Of a stretch of 59,311 nt of DNA, positions 16,604-27,081 are shown one piece after another; the first letter of the stretch is position 1; every line of letters starts with the position of its first letter. Both the position numbers and the translations under genes were made by a program. The stretch spans positions 1 to 59,311 of the forward strand of contig MPMX01000026.1 in assembly GCA_002238725.1 (NCBI GenBank), given 5' to 3'. The notes under the pieces were generated by a model that had not been told where the DNA came from, ran no database searches, and was given only the letters and a program-made list of their open reading frames with translations. The DNA comes from Rhodospirillaceae bacterium bin65 (GTDB taxonomy: Bacteria; Pseudomonadota; Alphaproteobacteria; Bin65).

Positions 16604-19051
16604 ATGGCCGATCTGCCAAAGACTGCCCGGGTCGTCATCATCGGCGGCGGCGCCGTCGGCGCCTCGAGCCTGTACCATCTGGCGCTCAAGGGCTGGACCG
16701 ACTGCGTCCTGCTGGAAAAGAACGAACTGACCTCGGGCTCGACCTGGCACGCCGCCGGCAACGTGCCGACCTTCTCGGCAAGCTGGTCGGTCATGAACAT
16801 GCAGCGCTATTCGACCGAGCTTTATCGCGACCTGGGCGAGCGGGTCGATTATCCGATGAACTACCATGTCACCGGGTCGCTGCGCCTCGCCCATTCGCGC
16901 AACCGGATGATGGAGTTCGAACGGGTCGTCGGCATGGGCCGCTACCAGGGCATGGACGTTTCCATGGTCTCGGTAAGCGATCTGAAAGACCGCTATCCGT
17001 TTCTGGAAACCCACGATCTCGCCGGTGGTCTGTACGATCCCTATGACGGCGATATCGATCCGGCGCAGCTGACCCAGGCGTTGGCGAAGGGCGCGCGCGA
17101 TCTGGGTGCGAAAATCGTCCGCTTCTGTCCGGCCACAGGGGTACGCCGCGACGGCGGCGAGTGGATCGTCGAGACACCACAGGGCGACATCCGCTGCGAG
17201 TTCGCGGTCAATGCCGCGGGCTATCGCGCCCAGGAAGTCGGCGCGATGTTCGGTCGTTTCGTACCGATGGTCAGCATGTCCCACCAGTATATGCTGACCG
17301 ATCCGATTCCCGAACTCGAAGCCTGGAGCGTCGTACAGGCCCAAAAACTGCCGCTGCTGCGCGATGTCGACAGTTCCTACTATTTGCGCCAGGAGAAGTT
17401 CGGCCTCAACCTCGGCCCCTACGAGCGCAATTGCCGGGCCCACTGGACGACGCCGGACGATCCGATGCCGGAGGATTTCTCCTTCCAGCTCTATCCGGAC
17501 GATCTCGACCGGCTGGAATGGTATATCGAGGATGCCATGGAACGGGTGCCGATCCTCGGCGCTTCCGGCGTCAACAAGGTGATCAACGGGCCGATCCCCT
17601 ACACGCCGGACGGCAACCCGCTGATCGGGCCGATGCCGGGCGTGCCGAACGCCTACGAGGCCTGCGTCTTCACCTTCGGCATCGCCCAGGCCGGCGGTGC
17701 CGGCAAGGTGCTGGCCGAATGGATCGCCGAGGGCGGCACGGAATGGGACATGTGGAGTTGCGATCCGCGCCGCTTCACGGGCTATGCCGATCAGGATCAC
17801 ACGAACGAGAAGGGCATGGAGGTCTACGGCCACGAATACGCCATGCACTTCCCGCACCACGAATGGCCGGCCGGCCGCGGCAAGCGCCTGTCGCCGATCC
17901 ACAGCCGGTTGAAGGAATTCGGCGCGCAGTTCGGCGTCTACGGCGGCTGGGAGCGGGCCAACTGGTTCGCACAGCCGGGCGACGACACCTCGGAGGAAGC
18001 GACGCAGACTTGGCAGCGGGACGGGCCCTGGTTTGCGCGCATCGGGGAAGAGTGCGAAGCGGTGCGCGACGCCGCCGGCATCCTCAACCTGTGCGGTTTC
18101 TCCCGCTATCTCGTAACCGGCGCTGGCGCCGTGGCGTGGCTCGACGGCCTGATGACCGGAAGGATTCCGTCTGTCGGGCGCATCGGCCTCGGCTATTTCC
18201 CGGACGAGCGGGGCCGGATCGTCACCGAGATGTCGCTGATCCGCCTCGCCGAAGACAGGGTGCTGCTCATCACTGCTGCGGCAGCAGAATGGCACGATCT
18301 GGAATGGCTGAGAAAGCACCTGCCCGATGGATCGGACATCGCCATCGAGAACCGGACCGAGGAATTCGATTGCCAGATCCTGACCGGCCCAAAGACAAGG
18401 GATATCCTGTCCGGCCTGTGCGATGCGGACCTGAACCAACCCTGGCTGAGCTGGCAGAGGACGAATATCGCAGGCAAGGCCGTTTTGCTGCTGCGTGTGT
18501 CCTATGCCGGCGAACTGGGCTGGGAGGTTCACACGAAAACCGACGAAACTGGGGCTGTGTTCGACTCGATTTGGCAGGCCGGCCGGCCCCTCGGCCTCAA
18601 GCCGTTCGGCATGTACGCGCTGAACAGCCTGCGGCTGGAAAAGGGCTACCGGGCCTGGAAAGGCGATCTCTCGACCGACTACACGGTTCTGGAAGGTGGG
18701 CTCGACCGGTTCGTGCGCTGGAGCAAGGAAAGTTTTGTCGGTAAGCCGGCCATGGAGATCGAGCGCCAGGCCGGCCCGGCCAAGCGCTTTGTTACCCTGG
18801 TCGTAGACGCCGGCGCTTGCGATGCACCCTATATGTCGACTCTGCGCTACGGCGAGGAAAAGGTCGGCGAGACCACGTCGGGCGGCTGGGGCCACCGCAT
18901 CGGCAAGTCAATCGCGCTGGGCATGGCGCGCGCCGATCTGGCGGTCGAGGGTACCGAACTCGATGTCGAAATCTTCGGCGAGCGCCGCCGCGCCGTGGTC
19001 CAGGCCGACCGGCCGCTCTACGACCCGGACAATGCCCGGATGAGGGTCTGA
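16604..19051 (+). CDS. Dimethylglycine/sarcosine dehydrogenase-like protein (DAO + GcvT), paralogue 1
   Basis: The 815-residue protein joins an N-terminal FAD-dependent DAO domain (ARVVIIGGGAVGASSLYHLAL) to C-terminal aminomethyltransferase (GcvT) domains. The covalent-flavin motif LTSGSTWHAAG is present. The GcvT part starts near residue 430 (GGWERANWF), with RVSYAGELGWEVH later and a GcvT_C barrel at the end. Such enzymes oxidatively demethylate N-methyl glycine derivatives and pass the one-carbon unit to tetrahydrofolate as 5,10-methylene-THF. It starts 14 bp after the DAO gene, and the next gene starts 3 bp after its stop, so these are one operon. The exact substrate is unknown. Confidence 0.9.
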   Translation: MADLPKTARVVIIGGGAVGASSLYHLALKGWTDCVLLEKNELTSGSTWHAAGNVPTFSASWSVMNMQRYSTELYRDLGERVDYPMNYHVTGSLRLAHSRNRMMEFERVVGMGRYQGMDVSMVSVSDLKDRYPFLETHDLAGGLYDPYDGDIDPAQLTQALAKGARDLGAKIVRFCPATGVRRDGGEWIVETPQGDIRCEFAVNAAGYRAQEVGAMFGRFVPMVSMSHQYMLTDPIPELEAWSVVQAQKLPLLRDVDSSYYLRQEKFGLNLGPYERNCRAHWTTPDDPMPEDFSFQLYPDDLDRLEWYIEDAMERVPILGASGVNKVINGPIPYTPDGNPLIGPMPGVPNAYEACVFTFGIAQAGGAGKVLAEWIAEGGTEWDMWSCDPRRFTGYADQDHTNEKGMEVYGHEYAMHFPHHEWPAGRGKRLSPIHSRLKEFGAQFGVYGGWERANWFAQPGDDTSEEATQTWQRDGPWFARIGEECEAVRDAAGILNLCGFSRYLVTGAGAVAWLDGLMTGRIPSVGRIGLGYFPDERGRIVTEMSLIRLAEDRVLLITAAAAEWHDLEWLRKHLPDGSDIAIENRTEEFDCQILTGPKTRDILSGLCDADLNQPWLSWQRTNIAGKAVLLLRVSYAGELGWEVHTKTDETGAVFDSIWQAGRPLGLKPFGMYALNSLRLEKGYRAWKGDLSTDYTVLEGGLDRFVRWSKESFVGKPAMEIERQAGPAKRFVTLVVDAGACDAPYMSTLRYGEEKVGETTSGGWGHRIGKSIALGMARADLAVEGTELDVEIFGERRRAVVQADRPLYDPDNARMRV

Positions 19052-19054
19052 TCG

Positions 19055-21517
19055 ATGGCGGCGCTGCCCAGGCAGGCCCGCGCCGTCATTATCGGCGGCG
19101 GCGTTTCCGGCTGTTCGGTCGCCTATCATCTGACAAAACTCGGCTGGAAAGACATTGTGCTGCTGGAGCGCAAGCAGCTGACCTGCGGCACGACCTGGCA
19201 CGCCGCCGGCCTGATCGGCCAGTTGCGGGCCAGCCTGAACCTGACCCGCCTCGCGAAATACTCCGCTGAACTGTACGTCCGGCTCGAGGAGGAGACCGGC
19301 ATCGCCACCGGGATGCGCCAGAACGGGTCGATCACCGTGGCCCTGACCGAAGAGCGCCGGGAGGAAATTTACCGCCAGGCCTCGCTGGCGCGCGCTTTCG
19401 ATGTCGATGTTGCGGAAATCACGCCGTCCGAAACGAAGGCGCTCTATCCTCATCTGAATGTCGACGACGTCGCCGGCGCCGTTCACCTGCCGCTCGACGG
19501 CCAGTGCGATCCGGCGAATATCGCGCTGGCGCTCGCCAGAGGCGCGCGCCAGAACGGCGCTCTGCTGGCCGAGGGCGTGAAAGTCGCCGGCGTTTCGCAG
19601 GCGAACGGCCGCGTCACCGGAGTATCGTGGGAACGCGACGGCGAAAACGGAACAGAACGGGGCGAAATTGCCAGCGACATTGTGATCAACTGCGCCGGGA
19701 TGTGGGCCCGCGAACTGGGCGCGACAAGCGGCGTGACGGTCCCGCTGCACGCCTGCGAGCATTTCTACATCGTCACCGAGCCGATCCCGGATCTCGGCAA
19801 CCTGCCGGTTCTGCGCGTGCCGGACGAATGCGCCTATTACAAGGAGGATGCCGGCAAGATGCTGCTCGGCGCCTTCGAACCGGTCGCCAAACCCTGGGGC
19901 ATGGACGGCATTCCGGAAGATTTCTGCTTCGACCAGCTGCCCGAGGATTTCGACCATTTCGAGCCGATCCTCGAACAGGCGGTCGGGCGCATGCCGCTGC
20001 TCGCCGAGGCCGGCATCCATACTTTCTTCAACGGCCCCGAGAGCTTTACCCCGGACGACCGATATTATCTGGGCGAGGCGCCCGAACTGCGCGGATACTG
20101 GGTCGCGGCCGGATACAACTCCATCGGCATCGTCTCGTCGGGCGGCGCCGGCATGGCGCTGGCCCAGTGGATCGCCGACGGCGAAGCGCCGTTCGACTTG
20201 TGGGAAGTCGATATCCGGCGGGTCCAGCCTTTCCAGAAGAACCGGCACTATCTCAAGCATCGCGTGAGCGAGACCCTCGGCCTGCTCTACGCCGACCATT
20301 TTCCCTACCGCCAGCCGGCCAGCGCCCGGGGCGTCCGCCGTTCGCCGCTGCACGAACATCTGAAGGCGCGCGGCGCCTGTTTCGGCGAAACCGCGGGGTG
20401 GGAGCGCGCCAACTGGTTCGCGCCAGCGGGAATAATGCCGGAATACCGCTACAGCTGGAAGCGCCAGAACTGGTTCGACTATTCGCGCGCCGAGCATATG
20501 GCGGTTCGCGAGGGCGTCGGACTGTTCGACATGACCTCCTTCGGCAAGCTCCGGGTCGAGGGCCGGGATGCCGAGGCTGTGCTGAACCGAATTTGCGGCA
20601 ACGATATCGCAGTGCAGCCGGGACGGCTGGTCTACACCCAATGGCTCAACGCGCGCGGCGGCATCGAGGCGGACCTGACGGTCGCGCGGCTGTCCGAAAC
20701 CGCCTTCCTGGTCGTCACACCGGCGGCGACCGTGCAACGCGATCTCGCCTGGCTGCGCCGCCACACCCCGGAAGACGCCCATGTCGTCGTCACCGATATC
20801 ACCGCGGGCGAGGCGGTCTTGTGCGTCATGGGGCCGAAATCCCGTGCCGTGCTGAACGCCTGCTCGCCGGCCGACCTGTCGAACGAGGCGTTTCCGTTCG
20901 GATCGGTCCGGGAGATCGAACTCGGCATGGGCCTCGCCCGGGCGCACCGGGTTTCCTATGTTGGCGAACTGGGCTGGGAACTCTACGTCTCCGCCGATAT
21001 GGCCGCGCATGCGTTCGAGACGCTGGAAGACGCCGGGGCGGCGCACGGCCTGAAACTGTGCGGCCTGCACATGATGGACAGCTGCCGGATCGAAAAGGCC
21101 TTCCGCCATTTCGGCCACGACATCACCGACGAGGATCATGTGCTCGAGGCCGGCCTAGGCTTCGCCGTGCGCACGAAAAAGCCGGAATTTCTCGGCCGGG
21201 ACGCTGTCCTGCGCAAACGAGAGGAAGGCCTGTCCCGGCGCCTGCTGCAATTCCGCTTGCGCGACCCCGACCCGCTGCTGTTCCATAACGAGCCGGTCGT
21301 ACGCGACGGCGAGATGGTCGGTTATCTGACCTCCGGCAACTATGGCCATGCGTTGGGCGGCGCGGTCGGCCTGGGTTATGTGCCGTGCCCGGACGGAGAG
21401 AGCGCCGAGGCGCAGCTTGCTGCCGGCTACGAGATCGAGATCGCCGGCACACGCGTCGCCGCCGATGTCTCGCTCCGGCCCATGTATGACCCGGCGGCCG
21501 AGCGGGTACGAATGTGA
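19055..21517 (+). CDS. Dimethylglycine/sarcosine dehydrogenase-like protein (DAO + GcvT), paralogue 2
   Basis: The 820-residue protein has the same layout as the gene before it: ARAVIIGGGVSGCSVAYHLTKLG at the N-terminus, covalent-FAD motif LTCGTTWHAAGLIGQLRAS, a GcvT domain opening with GWERANWFAPAG, then RVSYVGELGWELY and a GcvT_C end (LRPMYDPAAERVRM). The LTCGTTWHAAGLIGQLR version is the classic form in dimethylglycine and sarcosine dehydrogenases, so this paralogue is the closest in motif to the characterised enzymes. Its stop is followed within 40 bp by the second mttB-like gene. Probably the dehydrogenase partner for that gene or for paralogue 1. Confidence 0.9.
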   Translation: MAALPRQARAVIIGGGVSGCSVAYHLTKLGWKDIVLLERKQLTCGTTWHAAGLIGQLRASLNLTRLAKYSAELYVRLEEETGIATGMRQNGSITVALTEERREEIYRQASLARAFDVDVAEITPSETKALYPHLNVDDVAGAVHLPLDGQCDPANIALALARGARQNGALLAEGVKVAGVSQANGRVTGVSWERDGENGTERGEIASDIVINCAGMWARELGATSGVTVPLHACEHFYIVTEPIPDLGNLPVLRVPDECAYYKEDAGKMLLGAFEPVAKPWGMDGIPEDFCFDQLPEDFDHFEPILEQAVGRMPLLAEAGIHTFFNGPESFTPDDRYYLGEAPELRGYWVAAGYNSIGIVSSGGAGMALAQWIADGEAPFDLWEVDIRRVQPFQKNRHYLKHRVSETLGLLYADHFPYRQPASARGVRRSPLHEHLKARGACFGETAGWERANWFAPAGIMPEYRYSWKRQNWFDYSRAEHMAVREGVGLFDMTSFGKLRVEGRDAEAVLNRICGNDIAVQPGRLVYTQWLNARGGIEADLTVARLSETAFLVVTPAATVQRDLAWLRRHTPEDAHVVVTDITAGEAVLCVMGPKSRAVLNACSPADLSNEAFPFGSVREIELGMGLARAHRVSYVGELGWELYVSADMAAHAFETLEDAGAAHGLKLCGLHMMDSCRIEKAFRHFGHDITDEDHVLEAGLGFAVRTKKPEFLGRDAVLRKREEGLSRRLLQFRLRDPDPLLFHNEPVVRDGEMVGYLTSGNYGHALGGAVGLGYVPCPDGESAEAQLAAGYEIEIAGTRVAADVSLRPMYDPAAERVRM

Positions 21518-21552
21518 GCGGCGCCGGCCGCCAATCTGCCGGGGAGGCTGAC

Positions 21553-23130
21553 ATGTCCCGCGATCGCAATTCGAAAGAACGGGCAGGGCGCCGCGCTGGC
21601 GGAAGGGAAGCCAGGCGGGCCTTGCGGGCGGCGCCGCTGGCAGACGACGTCCGGCCGGTCCGGCCGGGCCTGGAGGGCGGGCGCTACAAGGCGCTGACGG
21701 ACGCAGAGGTCGAGCGGATCCACCGGGCGGCGCTGCACATCCTGGAGGAAATCGGCCTCGCCGACGCACCGGAGAGCGGCGCCGGGTTCATGACCGCAGC
21801 CGGCGCGATCCAGGGCAGCGACGGGCGGCTGCGTTTTCCGCCGGCGCTGGTCGAGGACATGCTGGCAAAAGCGGCGCGGGACATCACCCTGCACGGCCAG
21901 GACCCGAAATTCGATATCCGGCCGGGCGGCAGCCGGGTGCACTACGGCACGGCGGGCGCGGCGGTCCACGTCTACGATGTCGAGGCGCGGGTGAACCGCG
22001 ACCCGACGGTGCAGGACCTGTTCGACGCCGCGCGCATGGTCGAGGTGCTGGACAATATCCATTTCTTCCAGCGGCCGCTGACGACCCGCGATACCGAAGA
22101 CCCGACCGATCTCGACGTCAACACGCTCTACGCTTCGGTCGCCGGAACGACCAAGCATATCGGCACGTCCTTCACCTCGTCGGAGCGGACGCAGATGGGG
22201 CTGGACATGCTCCACATGGTCGCCGGATCGGAAGTGGCCTGGCGGGCGCGGCCCTTCGTTTCGAACTCCAACTGTTTCGTCGTCCCGCCGCTGAAATTCG
22301 CCACCGAATCCTGCCGGGTTATGGAAACCGTGATCGAGGGCGGGATGCCGGTCCTGCTCCTGTCGGCCGGGCAGGCGGGAGCCACTGCGCCGGCCGCGCT
22401 GGCCGGGGCGGTGACGCAGGCGACGGCCGAATGCCTGGCCGGTCTGGTTTATGTCAACGCCATGAAACCGGGCCATCCGGCGGTATTCGGCACCTGGCCC
22501 TTCGTTTCCGACCTGCGCACCGGCGCCATGTCCGGGGGTTCTGGGGAACAGGCATTACTTACCGCTGCATGCGGGCAGATGGCGCGCTTCTACGATCTGC
22601 CCGGCGGCTCAGCGTGCGCTATGTCCGACAGCAAGGCGCCGGACATGCAGGCCGGCTACGAGCGCGGCATCGCTAATGCGATGGCTGGCCTGTCCGGCCT
22701 GAACCTGGTGTATGAAAGTGTTGGTATGCACGCCTCGCTGCTCAGCTTCTGTCACGAGAGCCTGCTGATCGACAACGACATGATCGGCCAGTGCCTGCGC
22801 TGCGTGCGCGGCATTGAGGTCACCGACGAGACCCTGTCGCTTGAGGCCATCCGCAGCGTCTGCCTGGAGGGGCCGGGCCACTATCTCGGCCATCCGCAGA
22901 CCCTCTCGCTCATGCAGTCCGAATATGTCTATCCCGAGGTCGGAGACCGCAGCAGTCCGAAGGAATGGATCGAACAGGGCAAGCCGGACCTGGTGGAGAA
23001 GGCGCTGGCGGAAAAGCACCGCATCCTCGCCACGGTCTTTCCGAGCCACATCCCGGAGCCGGTCGACGCCGCAATCCGCGAGCGTTTCAACATCGTGCTT
23101 CCGCGCAGCAACATGAAGGCGGCGGCCTGA
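21553..23130 (+). CDS. MttB-superfamily methyltransferase (non-pyrrolysine), paralogue 2
   Basis: The 525-residue protein is a more divergent MttB-superfamily member. Conserved parts are the N-terminal ALTDAEVERIHRAALHILEEIG, FVSNSNCFVVPPLKFATES, the central GATAPAALAGAVTQATAECLAGL, and a C-terminal FLGHPQTL-like stretch (GHYLGHPQTLSLMQSEYVYPEVGDR). No UAG interrupts the frame. The start chosen is the ATG behind GGGGAGG; an in-frame GTG overlapping the previous stop adds 13 residues. The basic leader (KERAGRRAGGREARRALRA) also occurs in the other two paralogues. It closes the operon-like run; a convergent gene follows 2 bp later. Confidence 0.88.
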   Translation: MSRDRNSKERAGRRAGGREARRALRAAPLADDVRPVRPGLEGGRYKALTDAEVERIHRAALHILEEIGLADAPESGAGFMTAAGAIQGSDGRLRFPPALVEDMLAKAARDITLHGQDPKFDIRPGGSRVHYGTAGAAVHVYDVEARVNRDPTVQDLFDAARMVEVLDNIHFFQRPLTTRDTEDPTDLDVNTLYASVAGTTKHIGTSFTSSERTQMGLDMLHMVAGSEVAWRARPFVSNSNCFVVPPLKFATESCRVMETVIEGGMPVLLLSAGQAGATAPAALAGAVTQATAECLAGLVYVNAMKPGHPAVFGTWPFVSDLRTGAMSGGSGEQALLTAACGQMARFYDLPGGSACAMSDSKAPDMQAGYERGIANAMAGLSGLNLVYESVGMHASLLSFCHESLLIDNDMIGQCLRCVRGIEVTDETLSLEAIRSVCLEGPGHYLGHPQTLSLMQSEYVYPEVGDRSSPKEWIEQGKPDLVEKALAEKHRILATVFPSHIPEPVDAAIRERFNIVLPRSNMKAAA

Positions 23131-23132
23131 GG

Positions 23133-23462
23133 CTACGCCATCGGTTTGGCGCAGCGTTTCCAGACCTGTTCGACGCTTTTTGCCGAATCGAGCCCGGTGC
23201 GCAGGATCACGGTATACTCGTCGATCAGTTGCATCGTGATGCGCTTGCCGGCGCCCGACTCGCCCGGCGGGATGACATAGGCGAAGCCGTGGCGGTCGTA
23301 GTCGCCGGTCATGGCCGTGCCGCCGGGCGTGACGATGGCCGACCCGTCGATGCTCATACTGCGCCCGTCCTTGTGGCACCAGTGACCGTCGATGGCGTCG
23401 CCCAATGCGGCTGACGGAATACCGATCAGGAATAGGGTGGCAAAAATTGCTGTCGAACGCAT
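23133..23462 (-). CDS. Small exported protein of unknown function
   Basis: The 109-residue product has a clear Sec signal peptide (MRSTAIFATLFLIGIPSAALGDA, cleavage probably after SAALG or near it). A short mature domain follows: DGHWCHKDGRSMSIDGSAIVTPGG and VEQVWKRC, with two Cys that could form a disulfide. This pattern is common in small alphaproteobacterial periplasmic proteins without known role. Convergent with the mttB-like gene and divergent from selA, 75 bp away. Confidence 0.75.
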   Translation of the reverse strand: MRSTAIFATLFLIGIPSAALGDAIDGHWCHKDGRSMSIDGSAIVTPGGTAMTGDYDRHGFAYVIPPGESGAGKRITMQLIDEYTVILRTGLDSAKSVEQVWKRCAKPMA

Positions 23463-23537
23463 GACCTTGTTCCGGATTGAAGAGAGCGGTGCACTGCCTA
23501 GGTTAGGCCGGTCTTATCACGCTCCTCCGCGCAGTTC

Positions 23538-24968
23538 ATGAACAAAGCAGAAAGCGCCGCCGATCCGATTGCCTTGCCGGCCGGCCTTCCGTCGGTGGAC
23601 CGGCTCATGCAGGATTCCCGCCTGGCGGATCTGTCCGATCGGGTCGGCCGGACATGCGTCGTCGAGGCGGCGCGGGCCGTCCTGGAGGAAGGGAGGCAAA
23701 GCCTTCTGGCCGGCGGCCGGATCGACCGGGTACGGCTGGCTGATAGCGTGGCCGCCCATGTCGCCGCGGCTACCGTCTCGTCGATCCGGCCGGTTCTCAA
23801 CCTGACCGGCACGGTCATACACACCAATCTCGGGCGCGCCAGCCTGCCGGAAGTGGCGGTGGAAGCGATAGCGCAGGTGGCGCGGCAGCCGGTCGATCTG
23901 GAATTCGATCTTGCGGCCGGGAAGCGTGGCAGCCGCGACAGCCATCTCGAATCGCAGATCGTTTCCCTGACCGGCGCCGAGGCGGCCACGGCAGTGAACA
24001 ACAATGCCGCCGCCGTCATGCTGGTGCTGAACACGCTGGCCAATCGCCGGGCGGTGCCGGTATCGCGCGGCGAGCTGGTCGAGATCGGCGGTTCGTTTCG
24101 CTTACCGGACATCATGCGCCGTGCCGGCGCCCGCCTTGTCGAAGTTGGCGCGACCAACCGGACCCATCTGAAGGATTTTGACGAAGCGATGGCCGCGCGG
24201 CCAGCTCTCGTCCTGAAGGCGCATACCAGCAACTATGCCGTGATCGGTTTCACCGGGTCCGTTCCGGAACGGGAACTGGCGGCCCTGTGCCGGCGCCATG
24301 CCGTGCCTTTCTGCGTCGATCTGGGCAGCGGCACGCTGGTCGATCTCGAACGCTTCGGCCTGCCGCACGAACCCACGGTGCAGGAAGCGCTGACCAGCGG
24401 CGCCGATCTGGTGACATTCAGCGGCGACAAGCTGCTCGGCGGGCCTCAAGCCGGGATCGTCGCCGGCCGTGCGGATCTGGTCGCGCGGATCAGGAAGAAC
24501 CCGATGCACCGGGCGTTCCGGCTCGACAAACTGCGGGTAGCGGCGCTCGAGGCGACGCTCGCCCTGTACCGCCAGCCTGAAAAGCTCACCGAAACCGTCC
24601 CGACCTTGCGCTGGCTTGCCCGGCCGCTGTCGGAGATCCGCGCGGTCGCCGACGATGTCGCAGCGGGCCTGGACCGGGCCGCGCCGTCAATCTGGCGGGT
24701 TGCAGTCGCCGACTGTTTCAGCCAGATCGGCAGCGGCGCCCTACCGGCGGAGGCCCTGCCCAGCGTCGCCGTGCGCCTGACGCCGCAGGCCGGTCGCAAG
24801 GCCGCGGGCCGTGCGCTCGGCGACACTGCCGCTGCATTCCGCGCGTTGCCGGTCCCGGTGATCGGCCGGGTCGGGGAGGGCGCCTTCTGGCTCGACATGC
24901 GCTGTCTGGAAACGCCGGAACTGCTGCTCGACCAGATCGACAGCTTCGCCTGGCCGGCGCCTACATGA
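23538..24968 (+). CDS. selA: L-seryl-tRNA(Sec) selenium transferase
   Basis: The 476-residue PLP enzyme converts Ser-tRNA-Sec to Sec-tRNA-Sec using selenophosphate. Visible family marks: an N-terminal [51 protein letters not shown], the glycine-rich [17 protein letters not shown] and the PLP-lysine block [17 protein letters not shown]. The length matches bacterial decameric SelA. The stop overlaps the selB start (ATGA), so the two are translationally coupled. First gene of a complete Sec locus. Confidence 0.97.
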   Translation: MNKAESAADPIALPAGLPSVDRLMQDSRLADLSDRVGRTCVVEAARAVLEEGRQSLLAGGRIDRVRLADSVAAHVAAATVSSIRPVLNLTGTVIHTNLGRASLPEVAVEAIAQVARQPVDLEFDLAAGKRGSRDSHLESQIVSLTGAEAATAVNNNAAAVMLVLNTLANRRAVPVSRGELVEIGGSFRLPDIMRRAGARLVEVGATNRTHLKDFDEAMAARPALVLKAHTSNYAVIGFTGSVPERELAALCRRHAVPFCVDLGSGTLVDLERFGLPHEPTVQEALTSGADLVTFSGDKLLGGPQAGIVAGRADLVARIRKNPMHRAFRLDKLRVAALEATLALYRQPEKLTETVPTLRWLARPLSEIRAVADDVAAGLDRAAPSIWRVAVADCFSQIGSGALPAEALPSVAVRLTPQAGRKAAGRALGDTAAAFRALPVPVIGRVGEGAFWLDMRCLETPELLLDQIDSFAWPAPT

Positions 24969-26902
24969 TTATCGCGACTGCCGGCCATGTGGACCATGGC
25001 AAGACCAGCCTGCTGAAGCGTCTGACCGGAATCGATACCGACCGCCTGCCGGAAGAAAAAAGGCGCGGGCTGACGATCGATCTCGGATTTGCCTATACCG
25101 ACCGCTTGCGGCCCGGCGAGACGACCGGTTTCGTCGATGTGCCGGGCCACGAGAAGTTCATCCGCAATATGCTGGCCGGCGTGACCGCGATCGATGCGGC
25201 GATTCTGGTCGTCGCCGCCGACGACGGGCCCATGCCCCAGACCCGCGAGCATCTGGCGATCCTCGACCTCGTCGGCGTGCACACCGGAATCGTTGCGGTC
25301 ACCAAATCGGATCTGGCGGACGCAGAGTGGCTGGACGAGGTCGTCGATGCGGCCTGCGCCCTTGTGCAGCCGACCGGATTGGCCGCAGCGCCGGTCGTAC
25401 CGGTGTCGTCGGCGACAGGCGCCGGGTTCAACCGGCTCATCGCGGCGATCCGGGCACTCCGGCCCGCGGAGAAACCGGCTGGCGGCGGCTTCCGCATGGC
25501 GATCGACCGCAGTTTCATCGTCGGCGGCGCCGGGCTGGTTGTCACCGGCCTTGCCCAGTCGGGCACGCTGAGAGTCGGCGATCGTCTGGCTGTCAGTCCG
25601 GCCGGCCCGAAGGGGATCGAGGCGCGGGTGCGCGGCCTGAAGGTGCAAGACGCGCCCGCTGCCGAAGCCCGGGCCGGCGACCGCTGCGCGATCAATCTGG
25701 CCGGGCCGGATGTCGACCGGGCCGCGATCGGCCGCAGCCAATGGCTGGTCGCGCCCGAGTTGCAATCCGTTGGTCCGCGGGTCGATATCGACCTTCGACT
25801 GCTCGGCTCGGAAGAACGGCCGTTGCGCCACTGGACGCCGGTCCATGTCCATGCCGGAACGGCCGACATTCCCGGCCGGGTCGCGCTGCTGGAAGCGGAC
25901 GAACTCGCGCCGGGGCACGGCGCCTTGGCGCAACTGGTTCTGGACCGCGGGGTCTGCGTCTGCCGGGGCGATGCCGTCATTCTGCGCGACCAGTCGGCGC
26001 AACGGACCGTCGGCGGCGGCACGGTTCTGGACCGCGACGGCCCGCGGCGCGGCCGGGCGACGCCACAGCGCCTGTCCCTCGTCAAGGCGCAGCGGCGCGA
26101 GAAACATGCCGAGGTGCTCGCCACCCAAATGGAAACGGCCGCCGGCGGCATTGACCTTGCGGCATTTGCGCGAAACCGCAACATCACCACCGCTGAATTG
26201 GCCGACATCGACGCGCCGGGGCTGGTGAGGGTCGGCGCCGCCGGCCGACCAGCGGCGGTCCTGGAGCGCCATTTGACCGGTGTCGCCGAAGCCGTCAGGT
26301 CTTTGCTGATTGGTCGGAAGGAAGGGCGAGACAGCGTTTCCGGCCTGCCCGCCGCGGCGTTGCCGCGGTTGCTGCCCGGCCGGCCGCTTACCCCGGTCGT
26401 CGATGCGGCGCTGGATCGCTTGGTGCGCGACGGGGTCGTCGAGCGGCGTGGCGACCGAATCGTCCTCGCCGGCCGGCGGATCGAGCTTGACACACGCGAT
26501 GCCGGGCTCTGGTCGAGGATCGAACCCGCGCTCATGTCGTCGGGCCGGCCACGCACGGTGTGGGAAGTGTCGGAGGCCGTCGGCATCACGCAGCAGGACG
26601 CGATGCGTTTCTTCAAACGAGCGCAGGCGGCCGGGCTGGTTGTCCAAGTATCGAAGTCCCGCTTCATGACGCAGGCGGCGCTGGCCGCGCTAGCGGCAAC
26701 TGCCGAATCCGGTCTCGTCACATCCGGCATCGAGCGATTTACCGTGGCCGATTTCCGCGACTGGTCCGGGCTGGGCCGTAACCTGAGTGTCGAGATGCTC
26801 GAATATTTCGACCGGGCTGGATTTACCCGCCGGGCTGGCAACGACCGCGTAATCCGCAAGCCGGCCGCCGAGGCGTTTGCCGCAGCCCGAGATAAGAAGT
26901 GA
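24965..26902 (+). CDS. selB: Selenocysteine-specific elongation factor SelB
   Basis: The 645-residue GTPase delivers Sec-tRNA-Sec to UGA codons marked by a SECIS hairpin. The G domain shows [32 protein letters not shown] and TKSD. EF-Tu-like beta barrels follow to about residue 370. The C-terminal 270 residues hold the winged-helix repeats that bind the SECIS RNA (one visible around [23 protein letters not shown]; split: [22 protein letters not shown]). The start ATG overlaps the selA stop. Directly followed by tRNA-Sec. Confidence 0.97.
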   Translation: MIIATAGHVDHGKTSLLKRLTGIDTDRLPEEKRRGLTIDLGFAYTDRLRPGETTGFVDVPGHEKFIRNMLAGVTAIDAAILVVAADDGPMPQTREHLAILDLVGVHTGIVAVTKSDLADAEWLDEVVDAACALVQPTGLAAAPVVPVSSATGAGFNRLIAAIRALRPAEKPAGGGFRMAIDRSFIVGGAGLVVTGLAQSGTLRVGDRLAVSPAGPKGIEARVRGLKVQDAPAAEARAGDRCAINLAGPDVDRAAIGRSQWLVAPELQSVGPRVDIDLRLLGSEERPLRHWTPVHVHAGTADIPGRVALLEADELAPGHGALAQLVLDRGVCVCRGDAVILRDQSAQRTVGGGTVLDRDGPRRGRATPQRLSLVKAQRREKHAEVLATQMETAAGGIDLAAFARNRNITTAELADIDAPGLVRVGAAGRPAAVLERHLTGVAEAVRSLLIGRKEGRDSVSGLPAAALPRLLPGRPLTPVVDAALDRLVRDGVVERRGDRIVLAGRRIELDTRDAGLWSRIEPALMSSGRPRTVWEVSEAVGITQQDAMRFFKRAQAAGLVVQVSKSRFMTQAALAALAATAESGLVTSGIERFTVADFRDWSGLGRNLSVEMLEYFDRAGFTRRAGNDRVIRKPAAEAFAAARDKK

Positions 26903-26952
26903 TGCGACCGTTTCCGAACGCTGCCGAACCGTGCTAGCAATCCGCCATCGAC

Positions 26953-27049
26953 GGAGGAGGATCGGCTCCCGGTGGGCCGCGCGGGCTTCAAACCCGTCGA
27001 GACGCGCCAGCGCGTGTCTGGTGGGTTCGACTCCCACCCTCTTCCGCCA
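26953..27049 (+). tRNA. selC: tRNA-Sec (UCA)
   Basis: A 97-nt tRNA with the hallmarks of bacterial tRNA-Sec: an 8-bp acceptor stem (GGAGGAGG with CCTCTTCC, one G·U), a long 6-bp D stem (CGGCTC/GGGCCG) with a tiny loop, anticodon loop CTTCAAA (anticodon TCA), a long variable arm (AGACGCG…) and T arm GTGGG-TTCGACT-CCCAC. Discriminator G and encoded CCA are present. It lies 50 bp after selB and 32 bp before the selD fusion, probably within one transcript. Confidence 0.97.
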
Positions 27050-27081
27050 TTCTCTCCCGGCCCAGACCGCCGTTTGAAGCG

